DNA from: a virus
Virus record (IMG/VR): IMGVR_UViG_3300028676_000005
Span: 124,001 to 188,000 of that record
Length of the DNA: 64,000 nt
Reading direction: 5' to 3' (one strand)
The position numbers and the translations under genes are program-made. The notes under the pieces are model-generated. The model ran no database searches, was not told where the DNA came from, and saw nothing but the letters and a program-made list of their open reading frames with translations. Positions 56,586-64,000 of this stretch are shown piece by piece (the first letter of the stretch is position 1; every line of letters starts with the position of its first letter).

Positions 56586-57892
56586 TACGAGGGTACTCCG
56601 ATTTTGCGGCTAACGTTAATCAAAAAGATAATGATACCGCCGTAGTAAAGCTGTTTAAGCTTAGGCAGCGCAAAGTATTCATCTTTGCAATACTTGAGGA
56701 GCGCCTTACGGTCGATTACTTTATTCTTAAGACTTTGATAGAGAATCTTCTCAAATGTTTCTTGAGGACTCCCATTGTAAAATTCTTCCGAAAACATGTA
56801 GGTGACTTTCTTTTCTGGTGCAGGACGCAGAATAGGGTAACCATCCATGTTGTAATAAGCTTTGGAAACCTTGTACTCTTCTGGGTCAGTCGTAATGAAA
56901 TACCCAAACTTACTAGAGCGCAAGTTACCGTAGAGTCGAGTTCCGTTTAAACGGTCAACCCCGATCATAGCAGCTTCAGCGTTTTTGCACATTGGTAGCA
57001 GGTTAATGTCCCCACGCAGGATAACATCCCAAATGTTGACAACACCGTACGTACCAAGAGCACGCCCGCCATACTGGGTTGAGTAACGACCAATAACTGG
57101 GTAACCACCTCTCATATCAGGGGTGATGACCGCAGACAGGAAATCCACCAAGTACTGGTCGTAGCAGTAAGTGCCACGGGTACCTGTTTGATCCATGGCC
57201 ACTGGATAGGCAATGGTCTCTTCCGGACGCCACCACCAGTTACGCATAATCCAACTAGAGATGGTTTGTGTCCAGGAGAAAAGTTCACCCATTGTGTTGA
57301 AGTCATCTGGGTTAACCAGACCAACGCCGCCACTTAAAGCGGAGTCAATGGAATAAACCAATTCTTGCTGAACACGGCGTTCCAGTTCTTCAGCCCAGTC
57401 TTTCTGCAAGATACCTACCATGTGAATGGTAATGCGGTAGACCTTGTTTGCGGTGAACTCTACAATCTCTGGCTGCTCAACAAGTTGAAACAAACCAGCA
57501 CGACCATCCGTAATCTCGGCAATAAACACATCACCACGAATTGGTGCTACATCGCAAGTAATCCAGCCGGAGTACATGGTAGAACTTTCACCCTTTTCAG
57601 GATTAAAGTTAAAGGCCCCATTACCTTCCAGTTTAATGATCAACTCACGGATACGTGTGTAAGGTTGATATGTAGCTGTGTTGTTTGGATCAAAAGGAGC
57701 AGGTTCTTCACTGCCGCGCAAACGCTGACGGTAATACTCCACAACAACCGGGGTACCTTGCACCAAAGTAATGAGTGAGGTCTCTGGTTGATAGGCACCT
57801 TGAACAATGGAATGTTGATATTGTTCAGAGTAGATCTTTGGAGCTTCTGGTTGAGGAGGTATCACACTCCCCAGCGGATCAATGTCAAACAT
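56585..57892 (-). CDS. Probable virion structural protein, 435 aa
   Basis: The ATG at 57892 (MFDIDPLGSVIPP) is chosen, giving an 8-base overlap with the upstream gene; an upstream in-frame start lies wholly inside that gene. The protein has an N-terminal proline-rich part, a strand-rich centre (GWITCDVAPIRGDVFIAEIT) and a Trp-rich segment near 215-225 (SSWIMRNWWWRPEE). The last 70 residues hold a helical region with a hydrophobic stretch (LYYGGIIIFLINVS). No family is recognised. Confidence 0.7.
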   Translation of the reverse strand: MFDIDPLGSVIPPQPEAPKIYSEQYQHSIVQGAYQPETSLITLVQGTPVVVEYYRQRLRGSEEPAPFDPNNTATYQPYTRIRELIIKLEGNGAFNFNPEKGESSTMYSGWITCDVAPIRGDVFIAEITDGRAGLFQLVEQPEIVEFTANKVYRITIHMVGILQKDWAEELERRVQQELVYSIDSALSGGVGLVNPDDFNTMGELFSWTQTISSWIMRNWWWRPEETIAYPVAMDQTGTRGTYCYDQYLVDFLSAVITPDMRGGYPVIGRYSTQYGGRALGTYGVVNIWDVILRGDINLLPMCKNAEAAMIGVDRLNGTRLYGNLRSSKFGYFITTDPEEYKVSKAYYNMDGYPILRPAPEKKVTYMFSEEFYNGSPQETFEKILYQSLKNKVIDRKALLKYCKDEYFALPKLKQLYYGGIIIFLINVSRKIGVPS

Positions 57893-59417
57893 TGCGCACG
57901 TCCTCAATAAACAAATACGCGTTAAGCCCAATAGAGGCCATGTAACGGTTAAAGTCGTAATCTTTCAATCCACGACCTTTATTGATACCTTTACAGATCT
58001 CTCTGGAATGTTCAGCCCAGGGCTTAGGAAGGTTAACCCAATCAAAGCCAGGAAACAGTCCTGGAAGCATGGCTTCGTCATCAGGGTTATGAAGCAGGTC
58101 CGTCCAAAACGAATCCTGATAATCCCTGACAGCGAAATCGCACACAACCACAAGTCTGTATCGATTTGCCATGTTTGGAGCCGTCAGCAAGCTTACAACC
58201 CCTTCCTCGTCCATTTCTAAACGGTTAGGGTCTACTTGGATATCTTCCGACCAAACAGTAATGTAGAAAGGACTTTTAGATTGCTTAAACACAACGTCAC
58301 GTCTGCGAATGATGTAGTTCTTGACTTGCTCATTCCAGCGGTATCCAGGGATCATAAAAATGTTCCCTAGTTTTTGTGTTTCGACGTTGGCAATCTTTAA
58401 CCGTACTTGGATAATTGGTTGCAACCAATCACCACCAGTAAACTTCCAAGGATCGTAATCTGGAAGTCTTAGGTAGTCGGTACCTTCCCCAGTGCGGGTG
58501 CCGGATATATGACGACCAAAGCTGTACTCAGGGTTTACCCGAATATTGAACTTCTTCTTAAACCCATCGTCTGGACGTGGAATCCAAACAGCCCGGATGT
58601 CATCTTGATAAACGCTAAGCGGGTATTGCAACTCCCAACCAACAAACTCGTTAAAATAGAAGTAGTAACTAAGTTCAACTTCGTATTTGCCAAAGACATC
58701 GGCATTACGGGATTTGCTCACTTTAGAAGATTTAAAGTAAATACCTATTTCGTCCATGCTCATTGGTACGGCAAGACGCGAGTTCTTACCAGACTCATCA
58801 CTTACATAAACAAACGGAACTTTGTGGTATTGCTTAAACCAATCACTAAAACTAACCGGAGTGGTGTCCGGTTCATTCTTGAGATAAAGCTCGTGCAAAT
58901 TAGAAAGCATAGCGACGATAGTGTTGTTAACTGGTAAATGAACTACCGCACTAAAGTTAAACGCCACAGCCTGCTCATCTTGCGCCCGGTTAATACGACG
59001 CTGAAATTGATCGGCCTGCTTCTTTGAGTTGAAGTTTGCAATAACAGAAACGTTAACAACCAACCCACTCAAAGATGGGTAAATCATCGACGGCTCTTTG
59101 TGATTAGTCATCCACACAGGGCGTTCAGTCATTTCCCGACGCTGGTTAGAAAAGCCTGAGTTGAAATTAGTTTCTTCGAACTCTGCTTTAACAAACAACT
59201 TATTACGAAAAACGCCGTCTGTGTAAATGTTGGTACGAATCTGGTCAGAGGTATTACTACCAACCAGTTTAGCAATTTCATTGTTGCCGTTATAAAAGAT
59301 CTCGGCTGTACTTTCCAAACCGTAGAACTTCAGCATACGGCGCAAGGAGTCATAGACCGCAGGACGAGTAACCGTCTTGTAATCTTCCTCTGACTGTACG
59401 GTTGCTCTTAGAAGCAT
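57885..59417 (-). CDS. Probable virion structural protein, 510 aa
   Basis: This is the first gene of the four-gene structural run and lies below the hairpin at 59441-59472. It is beta-rich with many aromatic residues (YEVELSYYFYFNEFVGWELQ, PFYITVWSEDIQVDPN). The N terminus has a charged helix. No catalytic motif or membrane segment is seen. The composition is that of a tail or baseplate component; family unknown. Confidence 0.7.
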   Translation of the reverse strand: MLLRATVQSEEDYKTVTRPAVYDSLRRMLKFYGLESTAEIFYNGNNEIAKLVGSNTSDQIRTNIYTDGVFRNKLFVKAEFEETNFNSGFSNQRREMTERPVWMTNHKEPSMIYPSLSGLVVNVSVIANFNSKKQADQFQRRINRAQDEQAVAFNFSAVVHLPVNNTIVAMLSNLHELYLKNEPDTTPVSFSDWFKQYHKVPFVYVSDESGKNSRLAVPMSMDEIGIYFKSSKVSKSRNADVFGKYEVELSYYFYFNEFVGWELQYPLSVYQDDIRAVWIPRPDDGFKKKFNIRVNPEYSFGRHISGTRTGEGTDYLRLPDYDPWKFTGGDWLQPIIQVRLKIANVETQKLGNIFMIPGYRWNEQVKNYIIRRRDVVFKQSKSPFYITVWSEDIQVDPNRLEMDEEGVVSLLTAPNMANRYRLVVVCDFAVRDYQDSFWTDLLHNPDDEAMLPGLFPGFDWVNLPKPWAEHSREICKGINKGRGLKDYDFNRYMASIGLNAYLFIEDVRNV

Positions 59418-59440
59418 AACACACCTCTTTCATAAATAGT

Positions 59441-59472
59441 CTATAACGAGAGGGGCAACCCTCTCGTTATAG
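59441..59472 (-). terminator. Terminator after 59485-59940
   Basis: A 14-bp perfect stem (CTATAACGAGAGGG and complement) with loop GCAA lies 12 bases past the stop of the 151-aa gene and upstream of the structural run. Confidence 0.8.
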
Positions 59473-59484
59473 TTACTAAACCAG

Positions 59485-59940
59485 TTACTTAGGCAACGCC
59501 TTTTTAAATGGTTCCAGATCTACTTCCCAAACTTTTGCTGCCTTGGGTTTCGAAGGAACCATGTCAAATGAAAGTGTGCCAATAAAAAGCAGGGAGCTAT
59601 CCAGTAGCACCACACTAGCCAGTTTGCCAATCTCAGCAGAACCAACTGGTGTGTAATCAACGTCTTTAAGGATAGGGAACCCATACAGTTTAGAGAACCG
59701 TTGGATAACATCATCCATAGGCTCACCGTTAACAACTTCCACAGTCAAAGGATAAGCACCCAACCGACTTACAACTGAAGTCTTTTCAAAAGGAATGGTT
59801 ACCTCTTGACCCTCAGATCGAGAAAAGACAACTTTGCTAGTAGTTGGACTTACCACTTCAGCGTTGATAAATTCACAGCCCACCGGCAAACTACCCAGCA
59901 GGATTTTAAGTTGTTGCGGGTGAATGGTATCTTTGTTCAT
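59485..59940 (-). CDS. Hypothetical protein, 151 aa
   Basis: The ATG at 59940 overlaps the upstream stop by one base; an in-frame GTG one codon earlier is possible. It is strand-rich with a hydrophobic core (IGKLASVVLLDSSLLFIGTL) and a lysine-rich tail. Distant similarity to the 117-aa protein at 61388-61741 is possible by pattern (V-rich strand, then D..., then I/V-x-TGxL). No family is recognised. It is coupled to the inner-body-like gene upstream. Confidence 0.65.
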   Translation of the reverse strand: MNKDTIHPQQLKILLGSLPVGCEFINAEVVSPTTSKVVFSRSEGQEVTIPFEKTSVVSRLGAYPLTVEVVNGEPMDDVIQRFSKLYGFPILKDVDYTPVGSAEIGKLASVVLLDSSLLFIGTLSFDMVPSKPKAAKVWEVDLEPFKKALPK

Positions 59941-61379
59941 CACTCAGTACCTTTTTTAGGTGGAGTTTTAGCTTTAGGGGCTTTCTCTTCACCAGCGCCA
60001 GCGTCGTTACCACCCTTGGTAAAGATCTTGGGGGTAATGCCTCTGATGGCTTTCTTAACACCGTTAACGATTTTCTTTTGGGCACCGGCCTGTGCCTTAA
60101 CTTCTTTAAGCGCTTCTTTGGCCTTGGCAATCTTGTCGCTTACATCAGTTTTGGTATTAGCGGCAACGTCTTTATTGTCACCGCTAGTACTTGATGCTTT
60201 GCTGTTAGATGCTTTGAGATCGTCTAGAGCTTTTTGGGCTTTAGCAATCTTTTCACCCAGTTTACCGCTTTTACCCAATTGTTTACTAAGAAATCCCGTA
60301 AGGCCATCGATGACACGACTACCATCACCAGCAGTATTGAGAGAAGAAACAATACGAGCCATGGCTCCGGTACTATCGGTAGTCTTCGCGAGCTGTAGGA
60401 TTCCTGCTTTGGCGGCGTCATTAATCCGTACCCCTTTATCCGTCATGGATTGGATGGCTTTCTTATTGTTCTCGCCAACTTCGGCGTTGTCCTTGACCTC
60501 CTCTTCGGCGGCTTCTGAACTGAACAAATCAATGAAAGACTTGAGGGCATCACGACACCACTCATATGCTTTGGTTCCCATCTCTTTGATGGAATCCATT
60601 ACTCCTTCTTCGTTACCTTGCAGCAAGCGCAGCTCAAGACTGTTAGCAAAGAACACACCGGCTGCGTAATGCGCCGCTGGGGTGCGCTTATTGTTCAACA
60701 GGTCTTCAAGCCCTTCCAACACCATTGTGGGGTGTTCCAAAGAGCAACCGCACTCACAGCCAGCAGTTTCGCTACACTCAACCCCAGCAACAAAATCAGG
60801 CTCTTCATCAAGGGCCAAACTACTGTAATCACCTGGTGCAAATTCTTCAACCCCAGCGAGCATGCCATTGTGCGAAACAATAAACGTATCGACAATTTCC
60901 AACACACGTTCGCAGTAAGCAAACCGACCAATCAGGTAATGTAGATTATCGAGTTGATCAAGACCATCGAAACGCCCTTTAAGGTCCATGATGAGCGAGT
61001 TGGCTTCATCGATCCAAAGCTCAACACCAGAATCCTGATCTTTATCTTTACTGCGGTTACCCGCCGCACATGCCATGATAGCAATAGTGCGGAAATCTTC
61101 ACGGATGCCATTTGTCATGTTGAGATGCAACGTTACCAGGTAGCTGTTAAGCGCCTTGTTAACTTTCATCTCATTGGCATCAAAGTAAGCAATATCGTTA
61201 GACATTGCACTTAGTACTTGATAAGCCCGTTCCAAACGATCCTGGTCAGTTACCTCAGAATCTAAATCCATCCCTGCGTTACTAAACATCCGCCACAGGA
61301 CTGGGTTACCCTCTCGCGTTGGATGTTCCTTAGACGAGAGGAGGAGACCCAATAGCTCCAATTCAAATTTAGCTTTCAT
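59940..61379 (-). CDS. Inner-body-like protein, 479 aa
   Basis: The protein has an N-terminal helical domain (1-190), a cysteine-rich stretch near 200-215 (VECSETAGCECGCSLEH) and an Ala/Leu helix. A segment (MGTKAYEWCRDALKSFIDLF) near 265-285 resembles the W...FF..LF stretch of the two neighbouring proteins. The rest is Lys/Ala/Ser-rich with long helices and an alanine/lysine/proline tail. Composition and tandem position suggest a member of the phiKZ-type inner-body or ejected-protein paralogue group. This is inferred from the shared helix and context, not from motif identity. Confidence 0.62.
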   Translation of the reverse strand: MKAKFELELLGLLLSSKEHPTREGNPVLWRMFSNAGMDLDSEVTDQDRLERAYQVLSAMSNDIAYFDANEMKVNKALNSYLVTLHLNMTNGIREDFRTIAIMACAAGNRSKDKDQDSGVELWIDEANSLIMDLKGRFDGLDQLDNLHYLIGRFAYCERVLEIVDTFIVSHNGMLAGVEEFAPGDYSSLALDEEPDFVAGVECSETAGCECGCSLEHPTMVLEGLEDLLNNKRTPAAHYAAGVFFANSLELRLLQGNEEGVMDSIKEMGTKAYEWCRDALKSFIDLFSSEAAEEEVKDNAEVGENNKKAIQSMTDKGVRINDAAKAGILQLAKTTDSTGAMARIVSSLNTAGDGSRVIDGLTGFLSKQLGKSGKLGEKIAKAQKALDDLKASNSKASSTSGDNKDVAANTKTDVSDKIAKAKEALKEVKAQAGAQKKIVNGVKKAIRGITPKIFTKGGNDAGAGEEKAPKAKTPPKKGTE

Positions 61380-61387
61380 GAGTCACC

Positions 61388-61741
61388 TTATTTAGTTTTC
61401 AAAACCAAGACACCGGTGTAGATCGGCGACTTAGTAATCTCTACATTGACAATGTTCGCATCACCGCTGAGAACCACTTCACTGACTGCCAGGTCGTCGA
61501 TACCAAAGTAAGCAACCCATGCTTTAAATACAGCGGTGTAATCGGTAACATCTACTTCCTCGTAGATCTTCCCCGCAGGGATAACCTGGGTACCAAACAG
61601 GTTTTCCAGATTTACTTTCTTGACTACAATTACTTCACTTTGTGTAACGATCTTAAACAAAGAACCGTTAACGTTAACAACACGCCCTGGGGTATCTTTG
61701 ATGAACTGATCGACGATAAGAGCTTTGCTAATAACGGTCAT
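61388..61741 (-). CDS. Hypothetical protein, 117 aa
   Basis: A small beta-rich protein (RVVNVNGSLFKIVTQSEVIV, DANIVNVEITKSPIYTGVLV) coupled to the upstream gene by an ATGA overlap at 61738-61741. It is placed between two inner-body-like genes in the same way as 59485-59940 follows 59940-61379, so alternation of a large and a small gene is repeated. The function is unknown. Confidence 0.65.
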   Translation of the reverse strand: MTVISKALIVDQFIKDTPGRVVNVNGSLFKIVTQSEVIVVKKVNLENLFGTQVIPAGKIYEEVDVTDYTAVFKAWVAYFGIDDLAVSEVVLSGDANIVNVEITKSPIYTGVLVLKTK

Positions 61742-62814
61742 TTGTCTTCGCCCTCTTTCTTGGAAGGTTTGTCAACAGCTACAGTGGCTACTGACAAAGC
61801 GGAGTTAATAGCTTTGAAGAAAACAGTCTCCAAAGTCTTGATGTTTGCCATCGCCATGTTGACAATTTGTTTAGTATCGTCAGCAACCTTTTTGGCAGTG
61901 GCTGGATTATCAATCTCCAACTGTTGCCCTACAGCAATTGCTTTATTGAGCGTGGCGATTAACACATTTTCCAGCTCAGTAATTTCTTTAGTGTAATCAC
62001 CAAAGTCATCATTAGTCTTGCTGATTGCATTAATGGCGCCGTTAACCGAGCTAGTGGTAGCTTTATATTTCAAACCGTTGACGGCTTTAGTAATACCGGC
62101 AGTAGGCTTGGCAACCAGACGGCCTTTAGGGTTAACGGTCAGCGTAACACCGCCAACAAAAGCACCTGGCTTGACTACCTTACCAAGATTAGTAACAAAC
62201 TCGGTCTCTGCATTCTTAAAGCCTTCAGCAGCATGACTGAGCTGGCCTTCGTTAATAGTCAGACCATTGATCTTCTGAACATATTCTTTAAGACACTTAA
62301 TGTAACCAACACCAACTTCATTGATTGCTTTACCAACTTCAGCAACCTTAGTTGGAACCCAGTTGATGTCACTACCTGGCTTACCTGGGGCATTCCAAAT
62401 AGCGGTGTAGTCTTTAGGGTAAAGAACATCACCTTCCTTAACACCAACTTCTTTAACAACCTTGATGAGCTTTTCAGTGGCTTGATCGGTAGCACGTTTC
62501 TTGCTGGTAAAGAAACTGAAGAGCCATTTAAAGAACTTCTTAATGTTCTCAACCATGTAGGTTAGACCACTCTTAATGGTAGACCAAATGCCTTCGTTAC
62601 CTGCAACGTCAGGAGTTACATGTTGGAGGTTACGCTGCAAGAACTGATAGTAGGCTTCCTTACCGGCAACCTCACCATTACCGTTGTACTCGTCGGCAAG
62701 TTCTTGTACATCGGCATCGCTTTCAACCAGCCCGGAATCAGGGTTGCTTGCTTCCCATACCTCTTTTACGGTTGGGGTGTTTACATAACGCAAATTAAGC
62801 ACAGTATCGGACAT
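61738..62814 (-). CDS. Inner-body-like protein, 358 aa
   Basis: The ATG at 62814 (MSDTVLNLRY) is used; an upstream start at 62871 has no ribosome site. Near residues 75-105 a segment (WSTIKSGLTYMVENIKKFFK, then WLFSFF) resembles the one in 62939-64000 (NWASGAVNFIKHIFN, then VIIGFFTSLF). The remainder is Lys/Ala/Val-rich and helical. G-K-E at AGKEAYY and similar sites could be protease sites. The protein is probably a virion internal component ejected with DNA; the inference rests on paralogy and context. Confidence 0.65.
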   Translation of the reverse strand: MSDTVLNLRYVNTPTVKEVWEASNPDSGLVESDADVQELADEYNGNGEVAGKEAYYQFLQRNLQHVTPDVAGNEGIWSTIKSGLTYMVENIKKFFKWLFSFFTSKKRATDQATEKLIKVVKEVGVKEGDVLYPKDYTAIWNAPGKPGSDINWVPTKVAEVGKAINEVGVGYIKCLKEYVQKINGLTINEGQLSHAAEGFKNAETEFVTNLGKVVKPGAFVGGVTLTVNPKGRLVAKPTAGITKAVNGLKYKATTSSVNGAINAISKTNDDFGDYTKEITELENVLIATLNKAIAVGQQLEIDNPATAKKVADDTKQIVNMAMANIKTLETVFFKAINSALSVATVAVDKPSKKEGEDK

Positions 62815-62884
62815 GATAGAAATACCTGGCAATGAATAGAGGCGACCTATAGCATTTAAATAAAAATGCAAAAAAAAGAAATAG

Positions 62885-62922
62885 TAAATACCACCACCAG
62901 GTTTCCCCAGTGGTGGTATTTA
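62885..62922 (-). terminator. Terminator after the inner-body-like gene at 62939
   Basis: A 12-bp perfect stem (TAAATACCACCA and complement) with a 14-base loop is followed on the minus strand by TTTCTTTTTTTTGCATTTT. It lies 16 bases past the stop of 62939-64000. Confidence 0.78.
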
Positions 62923-62938
62923 TTTAGAGCAGACCAGC

Positions 62939-64000
62939 TTAAGCAGCGTTGCCGAAGCCGATGTGAGCGCTGACGCTGTCCAGGATAGCGCCGATACCGT
63001 TCAGCACGGTACGTTCTACGTTGGAAGTCATCTTGGCGGCCAGGCCGTAGGTTGCTTTAACAACAGCAACTTTGCTTGCCACGTCGGATTTCTTGTCAGC
63101 GTCGCCGGCGGACAGGTTGTTCAGCTTGCCGATGATCTGATCGCGAGTAGTGTTGGTGAGCTGTTTGCTCAACTTGCTGTCGCGAGCAGCGGCGATACCA
63201 GCCTTGGCGTTGTCCAGGGCGGAGATCAGGCCGGACTTGTCGGCTTTGGCTTTGACTTCAGCGCCGGAAGTCAGTTTCTTGGCTTCTGGAGCTTTACCAA
63301 CCGACACGGATACCGAGCGGATTGCCGAAGCAGCTTCAGCCAGGGTGGTGATCGAAGGATCGGAGAAGCTGGCAACCATGCGGATACCGGCCGACTGAGA
63401 CAGAGCAACGTCTTTCGAACCTTGCTTCTTCTCGTTGTACTTGCCGAACGCGCGGGCGTCTTCCTTGATGCCGGAGACCAGTTCGCTGTAGGCGGATTTC
63501 ACGCCTGCAACGGAGATGCCGTCGACTTTGGCAGCTTCAGCAACCAGAGCACCGATGCCTTTACCGATACCAGCACCGCCGGCGCCTTTGGTTTTCACGC
63601 CTTGACCGGTCAGGCCGGAAGTGGCGTAGTCGATATGGGCGTTCCAGCTACCCAGTTTGATCTTGTCCTTCAGCTTCGCGCCACCGTTGATACGGGTACG
63701 CAGGTTGGCTTCTTGCTTGGCCAGGCCGTCCAGCTTGTTGAACAGGCTGGTGAAGAAACCGATGATGACGTTGAAGATGTGCTTGATGAAGTTGACCGCG
63801 CCCGAGGCCCAGTTCTTCAGGGTTTCACCGATGGCTTCGATGCCGGAGCGAATGTGCATGTTGGCGGTAGCGGCGTCGGACATCGACTCAGCACCAACGC
63901 GGCCAGCTGCGAATTCGCAACCCAGTTTCTCGCCGAGTTTGACCATGCGGTTGTAGGTCGAAGCGGCCGACACGGAGTTGAAGTTGCCGGAGCTCAGCAG
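62939..64000 (-). CDS. Inner-body-like protein, 5' end beyond window
   Basis: The frame stays open from an internal GTG at 63973 to the right edge (LLSSGNFNSVSAAS...), so the true start is outside the window and at least 353 residues are seen. It has a segment AAGRVGAESMSDAA near the start of the visible part, in which G-A-E before Ser suits prohead-protease cleavage. A W...F..F......FF..LF segment is shared with 61738-62814, and an Ala/Gly/Lys-rich helical rest follows. Third positions are very GC-rich, as in the capsid gene, suggesting high expression. It is probably an inner-body or ejected virion protein. Confidence 0.68.
   Translation of the reverse strand: MLSSGNFNSVSAASTYNRMVKLGEKLGCEFAAGRVGAESMSDAATANMHIRSGIEAIGETLKNWASGAVNFIKHIFNVIIGFFTSLFNKLDGLAKQEANLRTRINGGAKLKDKIKLGSWNAHIDYATSGLTGQGVKTKGAGGAGIGKGIGALVAEAAKVDGISVAGVKSAYSELVSGIKEDARAFGKYNEKKQGSKDVALSQSAGIRMVASFSDPSITTLAEAASAIRSVSVSVGKAPEAKKLTSGAEVKAKADKSGLISALDNAKAGIAAARDSKLSKQLTNTTRDQIIGKLNNLSAGDADKKSDVASKVAVVKATYGLAAKMTSNVERTVLNGIGAILDSVSAHIGFGNAA

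Noticed and set aside
1-64000. tRNA genes, rRNA, CRISPR arrays and insertion sequences
   Set aside because: None was seen. Intergenic regions are all short and are explained by promoters, hairpins and leaders; no direct-repeat array or transposase is present.

Overview
The window reads as one contiguous 64 kb piece of a giant (jumbo) tailed-phage genome of the phiKZ-like type. It has no bacterial housekeeping genes, rRNA or tRNA. Genes are packed with overlaps of 1 to 16 bases or gaps of a few bases, mostly on the minus strand. The supporting gene set is a roughly 730-residue major capsid protein, a very large portal-like protein with an acidic tail, giant paralogous tail fibres, small inner-body-like virion proteins, a DnaB-type helicase and a probable split multisubunit RNA polymerase fragment beside the capsid gene. 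Copies of the octamer TATATTAC, known as the core of phiKZ-family early promoters, stand upstream of minus-strand genes. The host is probably a Pseudomonas or related gammaproteobacterium; this rests on the phage family only. Both ends cut through minus-strand genes.

Layout. 1-12.3 kb: a dense minus-strand run of small, mostly unrecognised genes. Recognisable members are a putative ADP-ribosyltransferase (777-1370), a 2H phosphoesterase with the size and motif spacing of Acb1 anti-CBASS proteins (7264-7710), a DHH phosphoesterase (9777-10736) and RNase HI (11635-12246). 12.3-19.7 kb: a beta-helix-like protein, NAD-dependent DNA ligase, two small nucleotidyltransferase-fold proteins and an SbcC/Rad50-like ATPase. 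19.8-32 kb: a plus-strand baseplate spike, then four minus-strand genes of one fibre family (963, 1244, 1192 and 254 aa). 32-34 kb: a plus-strand unknown gene and an overlapping two-component spanin pair. 34-42.5 kb: a small two-TM membrane protein, a RuvC-like resolvase, virion-type proteins, a 762-aa protein ending in three TYYG repeats, and the portal-like gene. 42.5-44 kb: two genes behind an early-type promoter. 44-52 kb: a large unknown protein, the RNA polymerase beta-N-like protein, a tail-anchored coiled-coil protein and the major capsid gene. 52.4-53.9 kb: DnaB-like helicase. 54-59.4 kb: likely virion proteins. 59.5-64 kb: inner-body-like proteins.

The most striking observation is at the end of the capsid gene. 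A phase-correct slippery heptamer (G GGA AAC) lies two codons before the stop. Six bases further an 8-bp stem closes a branched structure, and the -1 frame encodes an 18-residue tail containing PSTYYGLL. That motif is the unit repeated three times at the C terminus of the 762-aa protein (37156-39444). This suggests a programmed frameshift making a minor, extended capsid protein that carries a motif shared with another phage protein.

Strong hairpins separate nearly all transcription units. Most short genes in the first 12 kb have no recognisable family and are described by visible features only. Identifications were made by reading the sequence; no database search was possible.
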